64,000 nucleotides of DNA from Rhodoligotrophos sp. CJ14. GTDB lineage: Bacteria > Pseudomonadota > Alphaproteobacteria > Rhizobiales > Im1. The first letter of the stretch is position 1. Each line of letters starts with the position of its first letter. Shown here piece by piece: positions 31,066 through 40,308 of this stretch. The notes below the pieces were generated by a model that saw only the letters and a list, made by a program, of their open reading frames with translations, made no database searches and was not told the DNA's origin. The DNA is taken from NCBI RefSeq assembly GCF_038811545.1, contig NZ_CP133319.1, positions 2,881,516 to 2,945,515 of the forward strand, read 5' to 3'. A program made the translations under genes and the position numbers.

Positions 31066-32349
31066 ATGCCGACTGAAATTCGTGTGCCGAGCCTGGGTGA
31101 GTCCGTCACCGAAGCCACCATTTCCCAGTGGTTCAAGAAGGAAGGCGATACCGTTACGGCCGATGAGCCTCTCGTCGAGCTCGAGACGGATAAGGTGACC
31201 ATCGAAGTGCCCGCCCCGAGCAGCGGTGTGCTCGCCGACATCCGCGTTAAGGACGGCGATACGGTAAATGTGGGCGCCGTGCTTGGCGCGATCTCTGAGG
31301 CGGGCGCCCCGGTTGCCAAAGCCGCACCCAGCTCCAAGGAGAAGGCTGCCCCTGCCGTTGCGGAACGGCCGGAGGAGAAGTCCAGCAATCCTAAGCCGAT
31401 CATCGGCCCCGAGCCTGTGATGGAACGCGGCAAGGCTCAGGCCTCTGCAGTGGCAGAACTGTCGCCCGCCGTGCGACGTCTGGTGACCGAAAACGAGCTC
31501 GATCCGGCGGCAGTCAAGGGAACGGGCAAGGACGGCCGCCTGCTCAAAGGCGATGTTCTCAGCTATATCGAACAGGGTGGCAGACCGGCGACCGCCAAGG
31601 CGCCGGCCCAAGAAGCGCCGGCTGTTCGTGCACCTGCTCGCGCGCCAGAGCCCCGCGAGGAACGGGTGCGGATGACGCGGCTGCGCCAAACCATTGCCCG
31701 GCGCCTCAAGGAAGCGCAGAACACCGCCGCCATGCTCACCACCTTCAACGAGGTGGACATGACGGAAGTCATGGCTTTGCGCGGCGAGTACAAGGACCTC
31801 TTCGAGAAGAAGCACGGCGTAAAGCTCGGCTTCATGAGCTTCTTCGTCAAAGCCGTCGTGCATGCCTTGCGCGAGATCCCGGCGGTGAATGCCGAGATCG
31901 ACGGCGACGACATCGTCTATAAGAATTATTACCACATCGGTGTTGCCGTCGGCACGGATAAGGGCCTGGTGGTGCCGGTGGTGCGCGATGCCGACGAGCT
32001 CAGCCTTGCCGATATCGAGAAGGCCATCAACGATTTCGGCAAGCGCGCCCGCGACGGCCAGCTCTCGATCGAAGAGATGCAGGGCGGCACTTTCACCATC
32101 TCCAATGGCGGCATCTACGGCTCGCTCATGTCCACGCCCATCCTGAATGCTCCTCAATCGGGCATCCTGGGCATGCACAAGATCCAGCAGCGCCCGGTGG
32201 TGATCGATGGCAAGATCGAGATCCGGCCGATGATGTATCTTGCCCTCTCCTATGATCATCGCATCGTTGACGGGAAGGAGGCCGTGACCTTCCTCGTCCG
32301 GGTGAAAGATTCGCTCGAGGCGCCGCAGCGGCTGCTGCTTGATCTTTAG
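31066..32349 (+). CDS. sucB: dihydrolipoamide succinyltransferase (E2 of 2-oxoglutarate dehydrogenase)
   Basis: 427 residues from ATG 31066 ([13 protein letters not shown]), which matches the family start; a TTG-started frame from 31021 would add 15 unconserved residues. A single lipoyl domain with acceptor lysine K43 (ETDKVTIEV) is followed by a flexible Ala/Pro linker, the E3-binding domain ([22 protein letters not shown]), a second linker and the catalytic acyltransferase domain with SYDHRIVDG. It forms the core of the complex with SucA and Lpd, both encoded nearby. Confidence 0.97.
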   Translation: MPTEIRVPSLGESVTEATISQWFKKEGDTVTADEPLVELETDKVTIEVPAPSSGVLADIRVKDGDTVNVGAVLGAISEAGAPVAKAAPSSKEKAAPAVAERPEEKSSNPKPIIGPEPVMERGKAQASAVAELSPAVRRLVTENELDPAAVKGTGKDGRLLKGDVLSYIEQGGRPATAKAPAQEAPAVRAPARAPEPREERVRMTRLRQTIARRLKEAQNTAAMLTTFNEVDMTEVMALRGEYKDLFEKKHGVKLGFMSFFVKAVVHALREIPAVNAEIDGDDIVYKNYYHIGVAVGTDKGLVVPVVRDADELSLADIEKAINDFGKRARDGQLSIEEMQGGTFTISNGGIYGSLMSTPILNAPQSGILGMHKIQQRPVVIDGKIEIRPMMYLALSYDHRIVDGKEAVTFLVRVKDSLEAPQRLLLDL

Positions 32350-32422
32350 GTCTTCCTGCGCGACATTGGCCGACGGTCCTCGCGAAAGATCATTCGCTCC
32401 GAAATGACCTGAGGAGTACCGG

Positions 32423-32857
32423 ATGCCATCTGAAGCCGAAGCGCATGGTCGATCGCTGTCGCCGCATCTGTCCGTAAAGGGCGGCAATCAGGCGCTGGAG
32501 TTCTATCAGAAGGCATTCGGGGCGATGGTCACGGGAAAGGTCACCGCGGAGGATGGTAATCGCGTGCTCCATGCGTCGCTGCGAATCAATGGAGCCCTCG
32601 TCTATCTCTGCGATGAATTCCCCGAGTTCGGTGCCGGTGCGACGCCCTCACCCTCAACCCTCGGGGGCACGTCCGTCGCGCTTCACCTGAATTATCCCAC
32701 CGCAGAGGAGGCCGACAGCACCTTCAAGCGTGCCGTCGATGCTGGTGCCGAGCCGCTCATGCCGATGTCGGATGCCGAATGGGGTGCCCGCTATGGCCGC
32801 ATTCGCGACCCCTTCGGCCATGTCTGGTCGCTGGGCGGACCCCTTATGGATTCCTAG
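32423..32857 (+). CDS. VOC-fold protein, PhnB/3-demethylubiquinone-like subgroup
   Basis: 144 residues. The protein begins with SPHLSVKGGNQALEFYQKAFGA, the typical first strand of the PhnB-like VOC subgroup, and ends with YGRIRDPFGHVWSLG. Despite the PhnB label used for this subgroup it has no proven part in phosphonate use. It lies between sucB and lpd, 73 bases after sucB, a position often filled by an accessory gene in Hyphomicrobiales. Function unknown. Confidence 0.88.
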   Translation: MPSEAEAHGRSLSPHLSVKGGNQALEFYQKAFGAMVTGKVTAEDGNRVLHASLRINGALVYLCDEFPEFGAGATPSPSTLGGTSVALHLNYPTAEEADSTFKRAVDAGAEPLMPMSDAEWGARYGRIRDPFGHVWSLGGPLMDS

Positions 32858-32858
32858 A

Positions 32859-32905
32859 GCATTTTCGAGCGAAGTGGGGACCCAGTTCGCGTGAAGAAAA
32901 TGCGA
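32859..32905. repeat. dispersed palindromic intergenic repeat, copy 2
   Basis: Second copy of the element at 12471-12515, with the same ends (GCATTTTCGAGCGAAGTGG and GTGAAGAAAATGCGAC). The outer arms GCATTTT and AAAATGC pair perfectly here, with inner GCGAA/TTCGC and TGGG/CCCA pairs, so it can fold as a long hairpin. It begins 1 base after the VOC gene stop codon and precedes lpd by about 85 bases, so it could also act as a 3' hairpin. Confidence 0.6.
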
Positions 32906-32990
32906 CCGCACAGAGAGTTAGGGCGGTTTCGCTTGTCAACGAGAAGAGAAAGCGCTCTACGAAAGTTCCGACAGAGAAAGAAGGTAAGAG

Positions 32991-34394
32991 ATGGCCGATA
33001 GCTTCGACCTGGTGGTGATTGGTACGGGCCCTGGAGGCTATGTCTGCGCAATACGCGCCGCCCAGCTTGGTTTGAAGGTGGCCGTTGTGGAGAAGAACGG
33101 CACCTTCGGCGGCACCTGCCTGAATATTGGCTGTATCCCCTCCAAAGCGCTGCTCCATGCCAGCGAGGAATTCGAAAAGGCAGCCCACCATTTCGCCGAG
33201 CTCGGCATCGAGATCGGCGCGCCGAAGCTCAATCTGCCGCGCTTCATGGCCTTCAAGGATGAGGGGGTCGAGGGCAATGTGAAGGGCGTCGAGTTCCTTC
33301 TGAAGAAGAACAAGGTGACCGCATTCCGCGGAGTTGGCCGCATTGCCGGTCCAGGCAAGGTCGAGGTGAGCGGCGAGGGTGGCAAGCAGGCCATCGAGAC
33401 CCGGGCCATCGTTATTGCCACCGGCTCCGACGTGACCCGGCTTCCCGGCATTGAGATCGACGAAAAGACAATCGTGTCCTCAACCGGTGCACTGAAGCTC
33501 GCCAAGGTGCCTGGCAAGCTGGTGGTTATCGGGGCCGGCGTCATCGGCCTCGAGCTTGGTTCGGTCTGGCGCAGGCTCGGTGCACAGGTGACGGTGGTTG
33601 AGTTCCTCGACCGGATCACCCCGGGTATGGATGGCGAGATCTCCAAGAACTTTCAGCGCATTCTGAAGAAGCAGGGCATGGAATTCCTGCTGTCCACCAA
33701 GGTCACCAAAGTCGAAAAGCAGAAGGGCGGCCTCAAGGTCACGGTCGAGCCGGCGCAGGGTGGCGAAGCCAAGACCCTGGATGCCGACGTGGTGCTCGTG
33801 GCCGTGGGCCGTGTGCCCTTTACGGACGGGCTTGGCCTTGACGAGGCCGGTGTGCGCCGGGATGACCGTGGCCGCGTTGAGGTTGATGATCACTTCCAGA
33901 CGAATATCCCAGGCATCTACGCCATTGGCGATGTGATCCGCGGACCCATGCTGGCCCATAAGGGTGAGGATGAGGGCGTTGCCGTTGCCGAGATCATCGC
34001 GGGCAAGGCCGGGCACGTGAACTATGACGTCATCCCCAATGTCATCTACACCTCTCCTGAGGTTGCCAGCATCGGCAAGACGGAAGAAGAGCTGAAGCAG
34101 GCCGGGATCGCCTATAAGACGGGCAAGTTCCCCTTCACAGCCAATGGCCGTGCGAAGGCCAATAAGACCACCGAAGGCTTCGTGAAGTTTCTGGCTGATG
34201 CCAAAACCGACCGGGTGCTCGGCTGCCACATTATCGGAACGAATGCCGGAGAGCTCATTCACGAGGTGGCCGTGCTGATGGAGTTCGGTGGGTCATCTGA
34301 AGACCTGGCCCGCACCTGCCATGCGCATCCAACCCTGGCAGAAGCGGTCAAGGAAGCAGCCCTCGCCGTTGAGGGTCGCGCCATTCACATGTGA
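32991..34394 (+). CDS. lpd: dihydrolipoamide dehydrogenase (E3)
   Basis: 467 residues. FAD site [10 protein letters not shown], redox disulfide C43/C48 in [16 protein letters not shown] site [15 protein letters not shown], and the C-terminal His-Glu pair region [16 protein letters not shown]. It re-oxidises the lipoyl arm of the 2-oxoglutarate (and possibly pyruvate or glycine) complex. A GAAGGTAAGAG ribosome region precedes the ATG. It closes the TCA block and converges on the oxidoreductase gene with 15 bases between stops. Confidence 0.97.
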   Translation: MADSFDLVVIGTGPGGYVCAIRAAQLGLKVAVVEKNGTFGGTCLNIGCIPSKALLHASEEFEKAAHHFAELGIEIGAPKLNLPRFMAFKDEGVEGNVKGVEFLLKKNKVTAFRGVGRIAGPGKVEVSGEGGKQAIETRAIVIATGSDVTRLPGIEIDEKTIVSSTGALKLAKVPGKLVVIGAGVIGLELGSVWRRLGAQVTVVEFLDRITPGMDGEISKNFQRILKKQGMEFLLSTKVTKVEKQKGGLKVTVEPAQGGEAKTLDADVVLVAVGRVPFTDGLGLDEAGVRRDDRGRVEVDDHFQTNIPGIYAIGDVIRGPMLAHKGEDEGVAVAEIIAGKAGHVNYDVIPNVIYTSPEVASIGKTEEELKQAGIAYKTGKFPFTANGRAKANKTTEGFVKFLADAKTDRVLGCHIIGTNAGELIHEVAVLMEFGGSSEDLARTCHAHPTLAEAVKEAALAVEGRAIHM

Positions 34395-34409
34395 TTGCGG
34401 GCCAATTCT

Positions 34410-35780
34410 TCAGTGCCGGCCGTAGAGCGAGATCTTCGATCCGTCGTTGAAGCGCGAAAAACGGAAAGGTGAGGGATCAACGATCGGGGTTGATCCCGTA
34501 ACCAGATCGGCCATCAGCCGGCCGGCACCTGGCCCGATGCCAAACCCATGGCCGGAAAAGCCCGTTGCCACGAAGAATCCCGGAATGCTGTCGACGCCCG
34601 AAATGACCGGGACCGCATCGGGCATAACGTCAATATAACCTGCCCAGCTGTCGGTCACCCTCGCATCCTGGAACAGAGGGAAAACTTGGCGGAGATTGGC
34701 CAAAGCGGCATTCAGCTCGCCCGATCTCGGCCTTGGATCGAAGATGCGCGTCTTCTCGAATGGGCTGATCTGATCGAGCGCCCAGCGTCTCGGCGTGTTC
34801 CATTCCTCGAAAAACCGGCCGCTCAGCCTCGGCCTGATCGACTTCCATTCAAGCTGTAAGGTCGGCAGGAAATCCGAGAAGAAGGCAAAGCTGTCCGGGA
34901 CGAGCTCAGGCGAGATGAGACCGCCATGCGCCACCGTATAGCCGCCATCCGCGCGCTTGCGATAGGCAAAGCCCGGTCCCCAGGCAGAGGGCGCTGGTCC
35001 CTCAATCGGCGTCGTCCGCAAGACGGAGGAAAGAATCTTCAGCTGCGGCAGCCGCACATCGAGCGATCCGCAGAAAAGGCTCGACCAGGCGCCACCGGCG
35101 AGCACCACCTGAGAACAGGCGATACGGCCCTTTTCCGTGACGACACCGGAGATGTGGCCGGCTTGACGCTCGATCCCGCGCACAGCGCAATTGGTGAAGA
35201 TCTTGGCGCCGGCGCGCCGCGCCCCGCGGGCAATGGCCGGTGCGGCAATGAAGGGTTCGGCCTTGCCATCGCTCGGCGTATAGAGCGCTCCCTTCCAGCG
35301 CTTGACCGACTGAGGCAGCAGTTCAGCGACCCGTTCCGTTCCGATGAGCTGCGAATCGAGCTGATACGATCGCGCATGCTGCAGCCATTGCTCATGCCTC
35401 GCCACATCTTCCTCGGTTGTCGCGAGATAGAGAATGCCAGTGGTGCGAAAGCCGGCTTCCTCCCCCAGGCGGTCATTCATCTGACGCCACAGGGCAAGCG
35501 ATTCGATGATGAGTGGGATCTCGCGGGGATCGCGGCCCATCTGCCGGCACCAGCCCCAGTTCCGGCTCGATTGTTCCCCGGCGATCCGCCCCTTTTCACA
35601 CAGCACGACCGAGACATTGCGTTCGGCGAGAAACAGTGCGAGCGAGGTGCCGATGATCCCGCCACCAATCACCACCACATCGGTGCGCTCGGGAAGAATA
35701 TCGTCAGAAGCAACTGGCGCTATGTCAGCAAGCATCATGAACCCCCGTTCGCGTCCATCAATAATCCGGACGAGGGTCAA
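34410..35780 (-). CDS. FAD-dependent oxidoreductase, DAO/glycine-oxidase family
   Basis: 456 residues; an alternative start at ATG 35738 (MMLADIAPVAS) would shorten it by 14. The FAD-binding motif VVVIGGGIIGTSLALFLAE lies near residues 34-52, a CEKGRIAGEQSSRNWGWCRQ segment follows, and the C-terminal VATGFSGHGFGIGPGAGRLMADLV block is typical of the DAO superfamily (DadA, SoxB, GlpD relatives). It probably oxidises an amino acid or secondary amine, but the substrate is unknown. It is 8 bases downstream of the cupin gene and so probably in one unit with gloB and the cupin gene. Confidence 0.88.
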   Translation of the reverse strand: MTLVRIIDGRERGFMMLADIAPVASDDILPERTDVVVIGGGIIGTSLALFLAERNVSVVLCEKGRIAGEQSSRNWGWCRQMGRDPREIPLIIESLALWRQMNDRLGEEAGFRTTGILYLATTEEDVARHEQWLQHARSYQLDSQLIGTERVAELLPQSVKRWKGALYTPSDGKAEPFIAAPAIARGARRAGAKIFTNCAVRGIERQAGHISGVVTEKGRIACSQVVLAGGAWSSLFCGSLDVRLPQLKILSSVLRTTPIEGPAPSAWGPGFAYRKRADGGYTVAHGGLISPELVPDSFAFFSDFLPTLQLEWKSIRPRLSGRFFEEWNTPRRWALDQISPFEKTRIFDPRPRSGELNAALANLRQVFPLFQDARVTDSWAGYIDVMPDAVPVISGVDSIPGFFVATGFSGHGFGIGPGAGRLMADLVTGSTPIVDPSPFRFSRFNDGSKISLYGRH

Positions 35781-35788
35781 CGCCTACA

Positions 35789-36226
35789 TTATTTTCCAGA
35801 TGACGGGGACCATCCATTCGGTGCGAGTTCAAAGCCTTCAAACAGGAAGCCCGGCGAAACCGTGCAGCTCACCAGCGTCCAGTCCCCGAGCGATCGGGCG
35901 GATTGCCAGGCAAAGGGAGGCACGATCGCTTGAGGAACTTCGCCTGCTGCCAAATCCGCGCCGATAAGATGCTGGTGTTCGGCGCCCGCATCGCGTATGC
36001 GCAGACGCAAGGGCGCGCCGGCATGATAATGCCAGATCTCGGTCGCATCGACCCGATGCCAGGCGCTGATCTCCCCGGCCTTCAGCAGAAAATAGATGGC
36101 CGTCCCGCTCGGCCGCTCGCCACCGGCGGCAGGTGCGCGCCAGGTCTCGCGAAAATGCCCGCCCTCTGGATGCGGCTTCAACTCGAGCAGCGCGATGATC
36201 TCGTCCGCCGTCATCGGGCTTGTCAT
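35789..36226 (-). CDS. cupin-fold protein, DUF985 family
   Basis: 145 residues. It begins with TADEIIALLELKPHPEGGHFRETWRA, followed by GTAIYFLLKAGEISAWHRVDATEIWHYHAG, and ends with CTVSPGFLFEGFELAP. Those are the characteristic blocks of the DUF985 (cupin_5) family. The histidines in HRVDATEIWHYH could bind a metal. Function in bacteria is unknown. Its start codon shares one base with the gloB stop, so translation is coupled. Confidence 0.9.
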   Translation of the reverse strand: MTSPMTADEIIALLELKPHPEGGHFRETWRAPAAGGERPSGTAIYFLLKAGEISAWHRVDATEIWHYHAGAPLRLRIRDAGAEHQHLIGADLAAGEVPQAIVPPFAWQSARSLGDWTLVSCTVSPGFLFEGFELAPNGWSPSSGK

Positions 36227-36996
36227 CAGAAGCTGTCTTTACGCCGGCGCAGCTCGGCGAAAACTTCCGCCTCCGAATGGCCTACCAGGCCGAGGCGCGC
36301 GCGGATCGCCGGACTATTCGGCCTCACGAAGGGATTGGTTTCGAGCTCCAGTGTCACGGTGGTTGGAACCGTCGGCTCGCCCCGCTCGCGCTTGCGGGCG
36401 ATCTCCTGGGCGCGGTCCTGCAAGGCTTGGTTTTCCGGCTCGACCGTCAGCGCGAAACGCGCATTGGCGGCGGTATATTCATGGCCGCAATAGATCACGG
36501 TATCACCCGGTAGCGCCATCAGCTTGGACAGGGACCACCACATCTGCTCCATTGTGCCCTCGAACACGCGTCCGCATCCGAGCGGGAAAAGTGTGTCGGC
36601 AACGAAGACCACCTTATCTCCGGGGAAGTGATAGGCGATATGTCCGATGGTATGTCCCGGTGTTTCGATAATCTCGACCAGATGGCCGCCGAAGTCGATC
36701 CGGTCACCCTCGCTGACTTCGACATCCAGTTCGGGGATTTTGGTCGCCTCGCGCTTTGGCCCGTAAACCATACAGCCAAATTGTCGCTTCAGGTGCAGAA
36801 TGCCGCCGGTATGGTCCACGTGATGATGGGTGCAGAACAGGTGGGTCAAGGTCCAGTTCCGCTCGCGGAGCGCAGCAGAGATCGTCTTTGCATCCGGGGC
36901 ATCTATAGCGGCGGTCACCTTGCTGTGCGGGTCGTGGACCAGCGCGCAGTAATTGTCCTCCAAGCACGGGACCTGGTATATCTCAATCGGTGCCAT
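36226..36996 (-). CDS. gloB: hydroxyacylglutathione hydrolase (glyoxalase II)
   Basis: 256 residues. The metallo-beta-lactamase metal motif is at 57-62 (THHHVDH), with further ligands in ETPGHTIGHI, FVADTLF and GHEYT. The enzyme hydrolyses S-lactoylglutathione to lactate and glutathione, the second step of methylglyoxal detoxification. The C-terminal substrate-binding helical domain is present, with ALQDRAQEIARKRERGEPTV (in part) lying where the family binds glutathione. A TAGGAG ribosome site precedes the ATG. It diverges from the methyltransferase gene. Confidence 0.95.
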   Translation of the reverse strand: MAPIEIYQVPCLEDNYCALVHDPHSKVTAAIDAPDAKTISAALRERNWTLTHLFCTHHHVDHTGGILHLKRQFGCMVYGPKREATKIPELDVEVSEGDRIDFGGHLVEIIETPGHTIGHIAYHFPGDKVVFVADTLFPLGCGRVFEGTMEQMWWSLSKLMALPGDTVIYCGHEYTAANARFALTVEPENQALQDRAQEIARKRERGEPTVPTTVTLELETNPFVRPNSPAIRARLGLVGHSEAEVFAELRRRKDSF

Positions 36997-37376
36997 AGAT
37001 GACTCCTAAAGTCACAAAAGCAATAACGAAGGGCGACCGCGAAATGGTTGCGACTCTTTCGCCAGGATCTCGCGTTTCTTATTTTGGTTTATTGAGGATG
37101 CTCTCCTCCTTTCTTTCAAGTCCGATCTGGGCATCTTATCCGGGTCGCGCAGGTCCAACAACGATTCGCTGTGTTTCGAGCCCGCTTCTGTTCAAGATCT
37201 GGAAATTGGCCACCCGCTCCGCACGGTTCGGCATGTCGGTAGGTGATGCTGAATATCTTCGGGAGAGCACGGGTGTCAATGTCAGCGTGCAGATCTTTTC
37301 CTTAATGAGAATTGTCTTCGAACGGCGTTCGGCTTCCAATTCCGCTCTCGTCGGCCGATGCCAGGAATAAACGCCC
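36997..37376. promoter_or_regulatory. 380-base gap between gloB and methyltransferase gene
   Basis: This gap is lower in GC than its neighbours. Two small overlapping frames exist on opposite strands but neither shows recognisable features or a good ribosome site, so I call no gene. The gap must hold promoters for gloB (leftward) and the methyltransferase gene (rightward). I see no strong operator or hairpin. Confidence 0.5.
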
Positions 37377-38204
37377 ATGGATGTGGTGGATCTCAAAGAG
37401 TTCTATGCAAGCCCACTGGGGGCCGCGGCCAGGCGGTTGATTGCGCATCGCATCCGGGCGCGGCTTCGCGGCATGAGCGGCTGCATCGTTCTGGGGGTTG
37501 GTTACGCGACGCCCTATCTCGACGTCTGGCGCGATGAGGCGGACCGGGTGATTGCCTTCATGCCCGCACGGCAGGGGGTTGCCCATTGGCCGGTGAACGG
37601 GGTCAGCGCCACCGCCTTGGTGGATGAGGCGGAAATGCCGCTGCCCGATGGCTGCGTTGATCTTGCCTTGGTGGTGCACGGCCTTGAGCTCACCGAGCAA
37701 CTGCCCGAGACGCTTCGTGAGATTTGGCGCGTCCTCAGTCCGGGTGGGCGCGCCGTTTTCATCGTGCCCAACCGAAGCGGCATGTGGGCGCGCACCGATC
37801 GGACCCCCTTTGGTCACGGTCGTCCCTTCTCGCGCACGCAGCTCACCGACCTCCTGCGGGATGCCATGTTCTCGCCCAGCGGTTGGGCCAATGCGCTCTT
37901 CGTGCCGCCCATTGCGCGCGGTTTCCTGGTGCGCTCGGCGGCGGCTTGGGAGCGGCTGGGCCTCTGGCTTTGGCCAGCGTTCTCCGGCGTGATCATCGTG
38001 GAGGCGGTCAAGCAGGTCTATGCTGTCCGCAAGCCGAAGCGCGCCCGCCGCTTTGTTCCGAAGCTCAAGCCCGTCCCTGTTCCCGCCCCCGCCCCCGTGG
38101 GTAGCCGGCGGTCGGGTGAGATCTTTCATGCGAATCGCGCTGGACCGGCTTCCGCCATCGTTATAGACCGGTGCTTGGTGGGGAAGGGTGGTGAGACGGC
38201 ATGA
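37377..38204 (+). CDS. class I SAM-dependent methyltransferase
   Basis: 275 residues. A Rossmann-like fold is suggested by GCIVLGVGYATPYLD (about 35-49, motif I) and by VDLALVVHGLELTEQLPETLREIWRVLSPGGRAVFIVPNRSG (in parts), which matches methyltransferase_11 motifs. The C-terminal 80 residues include a basic KPKRARRF stretch and a Pro-rich segment. In Hyphomicrobiales this gene is regularly divergent from gloB and upstream of chorismate mutase. The substrate is not known; proximity to gloB hints at small-molecule detoxification but proves nothing. Confidence 0.87.
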   Translation: MDVVDLKEFYASPLGAAARRLIAHRIRARLRGMSGCIVLGVGYATPYLDVWRDEADRVIAFMPARQGVAHWPVNGVSATALVDEAEMPLPDGCVDLALVVHGLELTEQLPETLREIWRVLSPGGRAVFIVPNRSGMWARTDRTPFGHGRPFSRTQLTDLLRDAMFSPSGWANALFVPPIARGFLVRSAAAWERLGLWLWPAFSGVIIVEAVKQVYAVRKPKRARRFVPKLKPVPVPAPAPVGSRRSGEIFHANRAGPASAIVIDRCLVGKGGETA

Positions 38205-38261
38205 TAGCCATCTCTGTAGTGCCAGCACGGGTGCAAAGGCGCGGCCGAGGGATAGTGACGT

Positions 38262-39110
38262 ATGACGACAATGCTTCAGGACGGGCAGGCGACGGTAAGC
38301 ACCGCATCCGATGCACAGGCACTGGAAGCGGTTCGTCGCGAGATAGACCGGATTGACGAGGAGATCCTAAGCCTCTTGACCGAGCGCTTCATCGCGGTTG
38401 AGGAGGTCAGGCGGGTTAAGGGTCTTGCAGCATCTGGCTTGCCTCCCCTTCGGCCATCGCGCGAGGCCGAGGTGATCCGCCGGCTCTTGGCTCTGCGCAG
38501 AGATCCCTTGCCGCCGGAGGTGCTCGTCTCGATCTGGCGCGAGTTGATGGGAAGTGCAACCCAGCGCCAGCAGAAAATGACTGTGCATATCCCGGCGCCC
38601 ACCTTTGGTGATCTGGCCTTTTATGACTTGGTGCGCGGCTATTTTGGCGCCCAGACCCCCATTGCCGGTCATCTGACGACGGAAGCGGCCATTGCTGCGG
38701 TGATGGAAAGCCGGAGCGATCTCGCCGTTGTTCCCGCGCGTCATAAGGGCTGGGTCGAACCGCTTCTCCGCGCAGCCGACGCCCCGGCGGTGGTCGCGCG
38801 CATTCCCGTGATCGGTGCTCCCGCCGGCATCGAAGCCTTCCTGGTGGGCTATGTTCCGACGGTTCCAACCGGACTTGACGAGACTTTGGTCGCCGTCACG
38901 GCGCGAGAGGACGCCGAGCCCTGGGCCAATCCTGGCCTCTTGCGCGAGTTCTGGCGGGAGAGGGTGACCGAAAGCCAGGGAGGCTCCCTTTGGCTTGGCG
39001 TTCTTGATGGATGGCTTGACGAGCATCAGGCGTCGGCTGCACTGAAAGGCGAGACGAAAAGCGTCATTGCCGTAAAGGTGCTGGGCCGTTATGCGACGCC
39101 CGTTCGCTGA
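38262..39110 (+). CDS. chorismate mutase with degenerate prephenate-dehydratase-like C-terminal half
   Basis: 282 residues. An AroQ-type chorismate mutase domain covers about 20-105 (REIDRIDEEILSLLTERF ... VKG ... REAEVIRRL) with the expected helix order and basic and acidic residues. Residues about 108-280 look like the periplasmic-binding-protein-like fold of prephenate dehydratase, but the catalytic TRF motif and the ACT-domain ESRP motif are not visible. The protein probably supplies prephenate to the tyrosine branch encoded downstream (aminotransferase and TyrC), with the second half serving as a binding or regulatory module. Confidence is high for the mutase and modest for the second half. 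Confidence 0.85.
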   Translation: MTTMLQDGQATVSTASDAQALEAVRREIDRIDEEILSLLTERFIAVEEVRRVKGLAASGLPPLRPSREAEVIRRLLALRRDPLPPEVLVSIWRELMGSATQRQQKMTVHIPAPTFGDLAFYDLVRGYFGAQTPIAGHLTTEAAIAAVMESRSDLAVVPARHKGWVEPLLRAADAPAVVARIPVIGAPAGIEAFLVGYVPTVPTGLDETLVAVTAREDAEPWANPGLLREFWRERVTESQGGSLWLGVLDGWLDEHQASAALKGETKSVIAVKVLGRYATPVR

Positions 39111-39156
39111 AGCGGCCATGGCAGGCTCCGAGCAATTCGGAGCGGCTTTGCGATGA

Positions 39157-40308
39157 ATGGCGAAGGCGCTCTCGCGCACGAAAATCTTGGGTGAAATGAT
39201 GTCTGTGCAGGATGGAGGTCCGCGTCCGCAAGCGGGGATCCTCGATATAGCGGCCTATGTACCGGGCAAAAGCAAGGCGACTGGTGGAAGCAAGACCTAC
39301 AAGCTTTCCTCGAACGAGACGCCGCTTGGCCCCAGCCCAAAGGCGATTGAGACTTATCGCGCCTGTGCCGACGAGCTGCATCTTTATCCAGATGGCGCTG
39401 CCTCTGGGTTGCGTCATGCGATCGCCACCCATTACGGGCTCAACCCCGATCACATTGTTTGCGGGGCGGGCTCGGACGAGGTGCTCAATCTCATCGCTCA
39501 AGCCTATCTGGGTCCGGGTGATGAAGGCATTTTCAGCCGCCACGGTTTTCTCGTCTACGAGATCGCCATTCGCGGGGCTGGTGCAATCCCGGTCGTGGCG
39601 CCGGAAACGGATCTGACGACGGATGTTGACCACATCTTGGAGCGCGTCACCCCGCGCACAAAGGCGGTCTTCGTCGCAAATCCGAACAATCCAACAGGAA
39701 CCTACCTGCCCTTCGAGGAGATAAAGCGGCTGCATGCGGGCTTGCCCTCCAACTGCCTGCTCGTCATCGATGCCGCCTATTCCGAATATGTCAGGCAGAA
39801 CGACTATTCCTCGGGGCTCGAGCTCGTCGCAACATCTCCCAATGTGGTGATGACGCGGACCTTCTCGAAAGTTTACGGCTTGGCTGCGTTGCGCCTGGGC
39901 TGGGCCTATTGTCCCCCGGCCATCGCTGGTGTCCTCAATCGGATTCGTGGTCCTTTCAATGTGAGCACACCTGCCCAGGCGGCCGGCATTGCCGCGCTCG
40001 AGGATAAGGCACATATCGAGAAAGCGGTCGCCCATAACGATCAATGGCGACCCTGGTTGACCGAGGCGCTGACCGCCTTGGGCCTCAAGGTGACACCAAG
40101 CGTGGCCAATTTCGTCCTCGTGCATTTCCCGGACGAGCCTGGCAAGCGAGCGGCTGATGCGGATGCGTATTTGCTCGGACGCGGTGTCGTGCTGCGTCGT
40201 ATGGAGAACTATCACCTGCCCCACGCGCTCCGGTTGACTGTCGGCAGTGAAGAGGCAAATCGCGCCACCGTGGCGGCGCTGGGGGACTTTCTGGACGGCA
40301 GACCGTGA
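39157..40308 (+). CDS. hisC: histidinol-phosphate/aromatic aminotransferase, HisC family
   Basis: 383 residues from ATG 39157; an ATG pair at 39196/39199 could be the real start. It is a PLP enzyme of the HisC family: [35 protein letters not shown] and the PLP lysine at about 238 ([17 protein letters not shown]). HisC uses glutamate to form histidinol phosphate, but many HisC-type enzymes also transaminate aromatic keto acids. The position between chorismate mutase and tyrC, with a 4-base overlap with tyrC, suggests aromatic amino-acid work in this organism. Confidence 0.93.
   Translation: MAKALSRTKILGEMMSVQDGGPRPQAGILDIAAYVPGKSKATGGSKTYKLSSNETPLGPSPKAIETYRACADELHLYPDGAASGLRHAIATHYGLNPDHIVCGAGSDEVLNLIAQAYLGPGDEGIFSRHGFLVYEIAIRGAGAIPVVAPETDLTTDVDHILERVTPRTKAVFVANPNNPTGTYLPFEEIKRLHAGLPSNCLLVIDAAYSEYVRQNDYSSGLELVATSPNVVMTRTFSKVYGLAALRLGWAYCPPAIAGVLNRIRGPFNVSTPAQAAGIAALEDKAHIEKAVAHNDQWRPWLTEALTALGLKVTPSVANFVLVHFPDEPGKRAADADAYLLGRGVVLRRMENYHLPHALRLTVGSEEANRATVAALGDFLDGRP

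Noticed and set aside
31060-32487. 475-codon open frame on the minus strand
   Set aside because: Antisense to sucB, whose lipoyl, E3-binding and catalytic motifs are intact on the other strand.
34926-35933. 335-codon open frame on the plus strand
   Set aside because: Antisense to the FAD-dependent oxidoreductase gene with its clear FAD motif.
36999-37396. two small opposing frames (123 codons plus strand, 86 codons minus strand) in the gloB-methyltransferase gap
   Set aside because: They overlap each other, show no family features and lack good ribosome sites; the region reads better as a control region.
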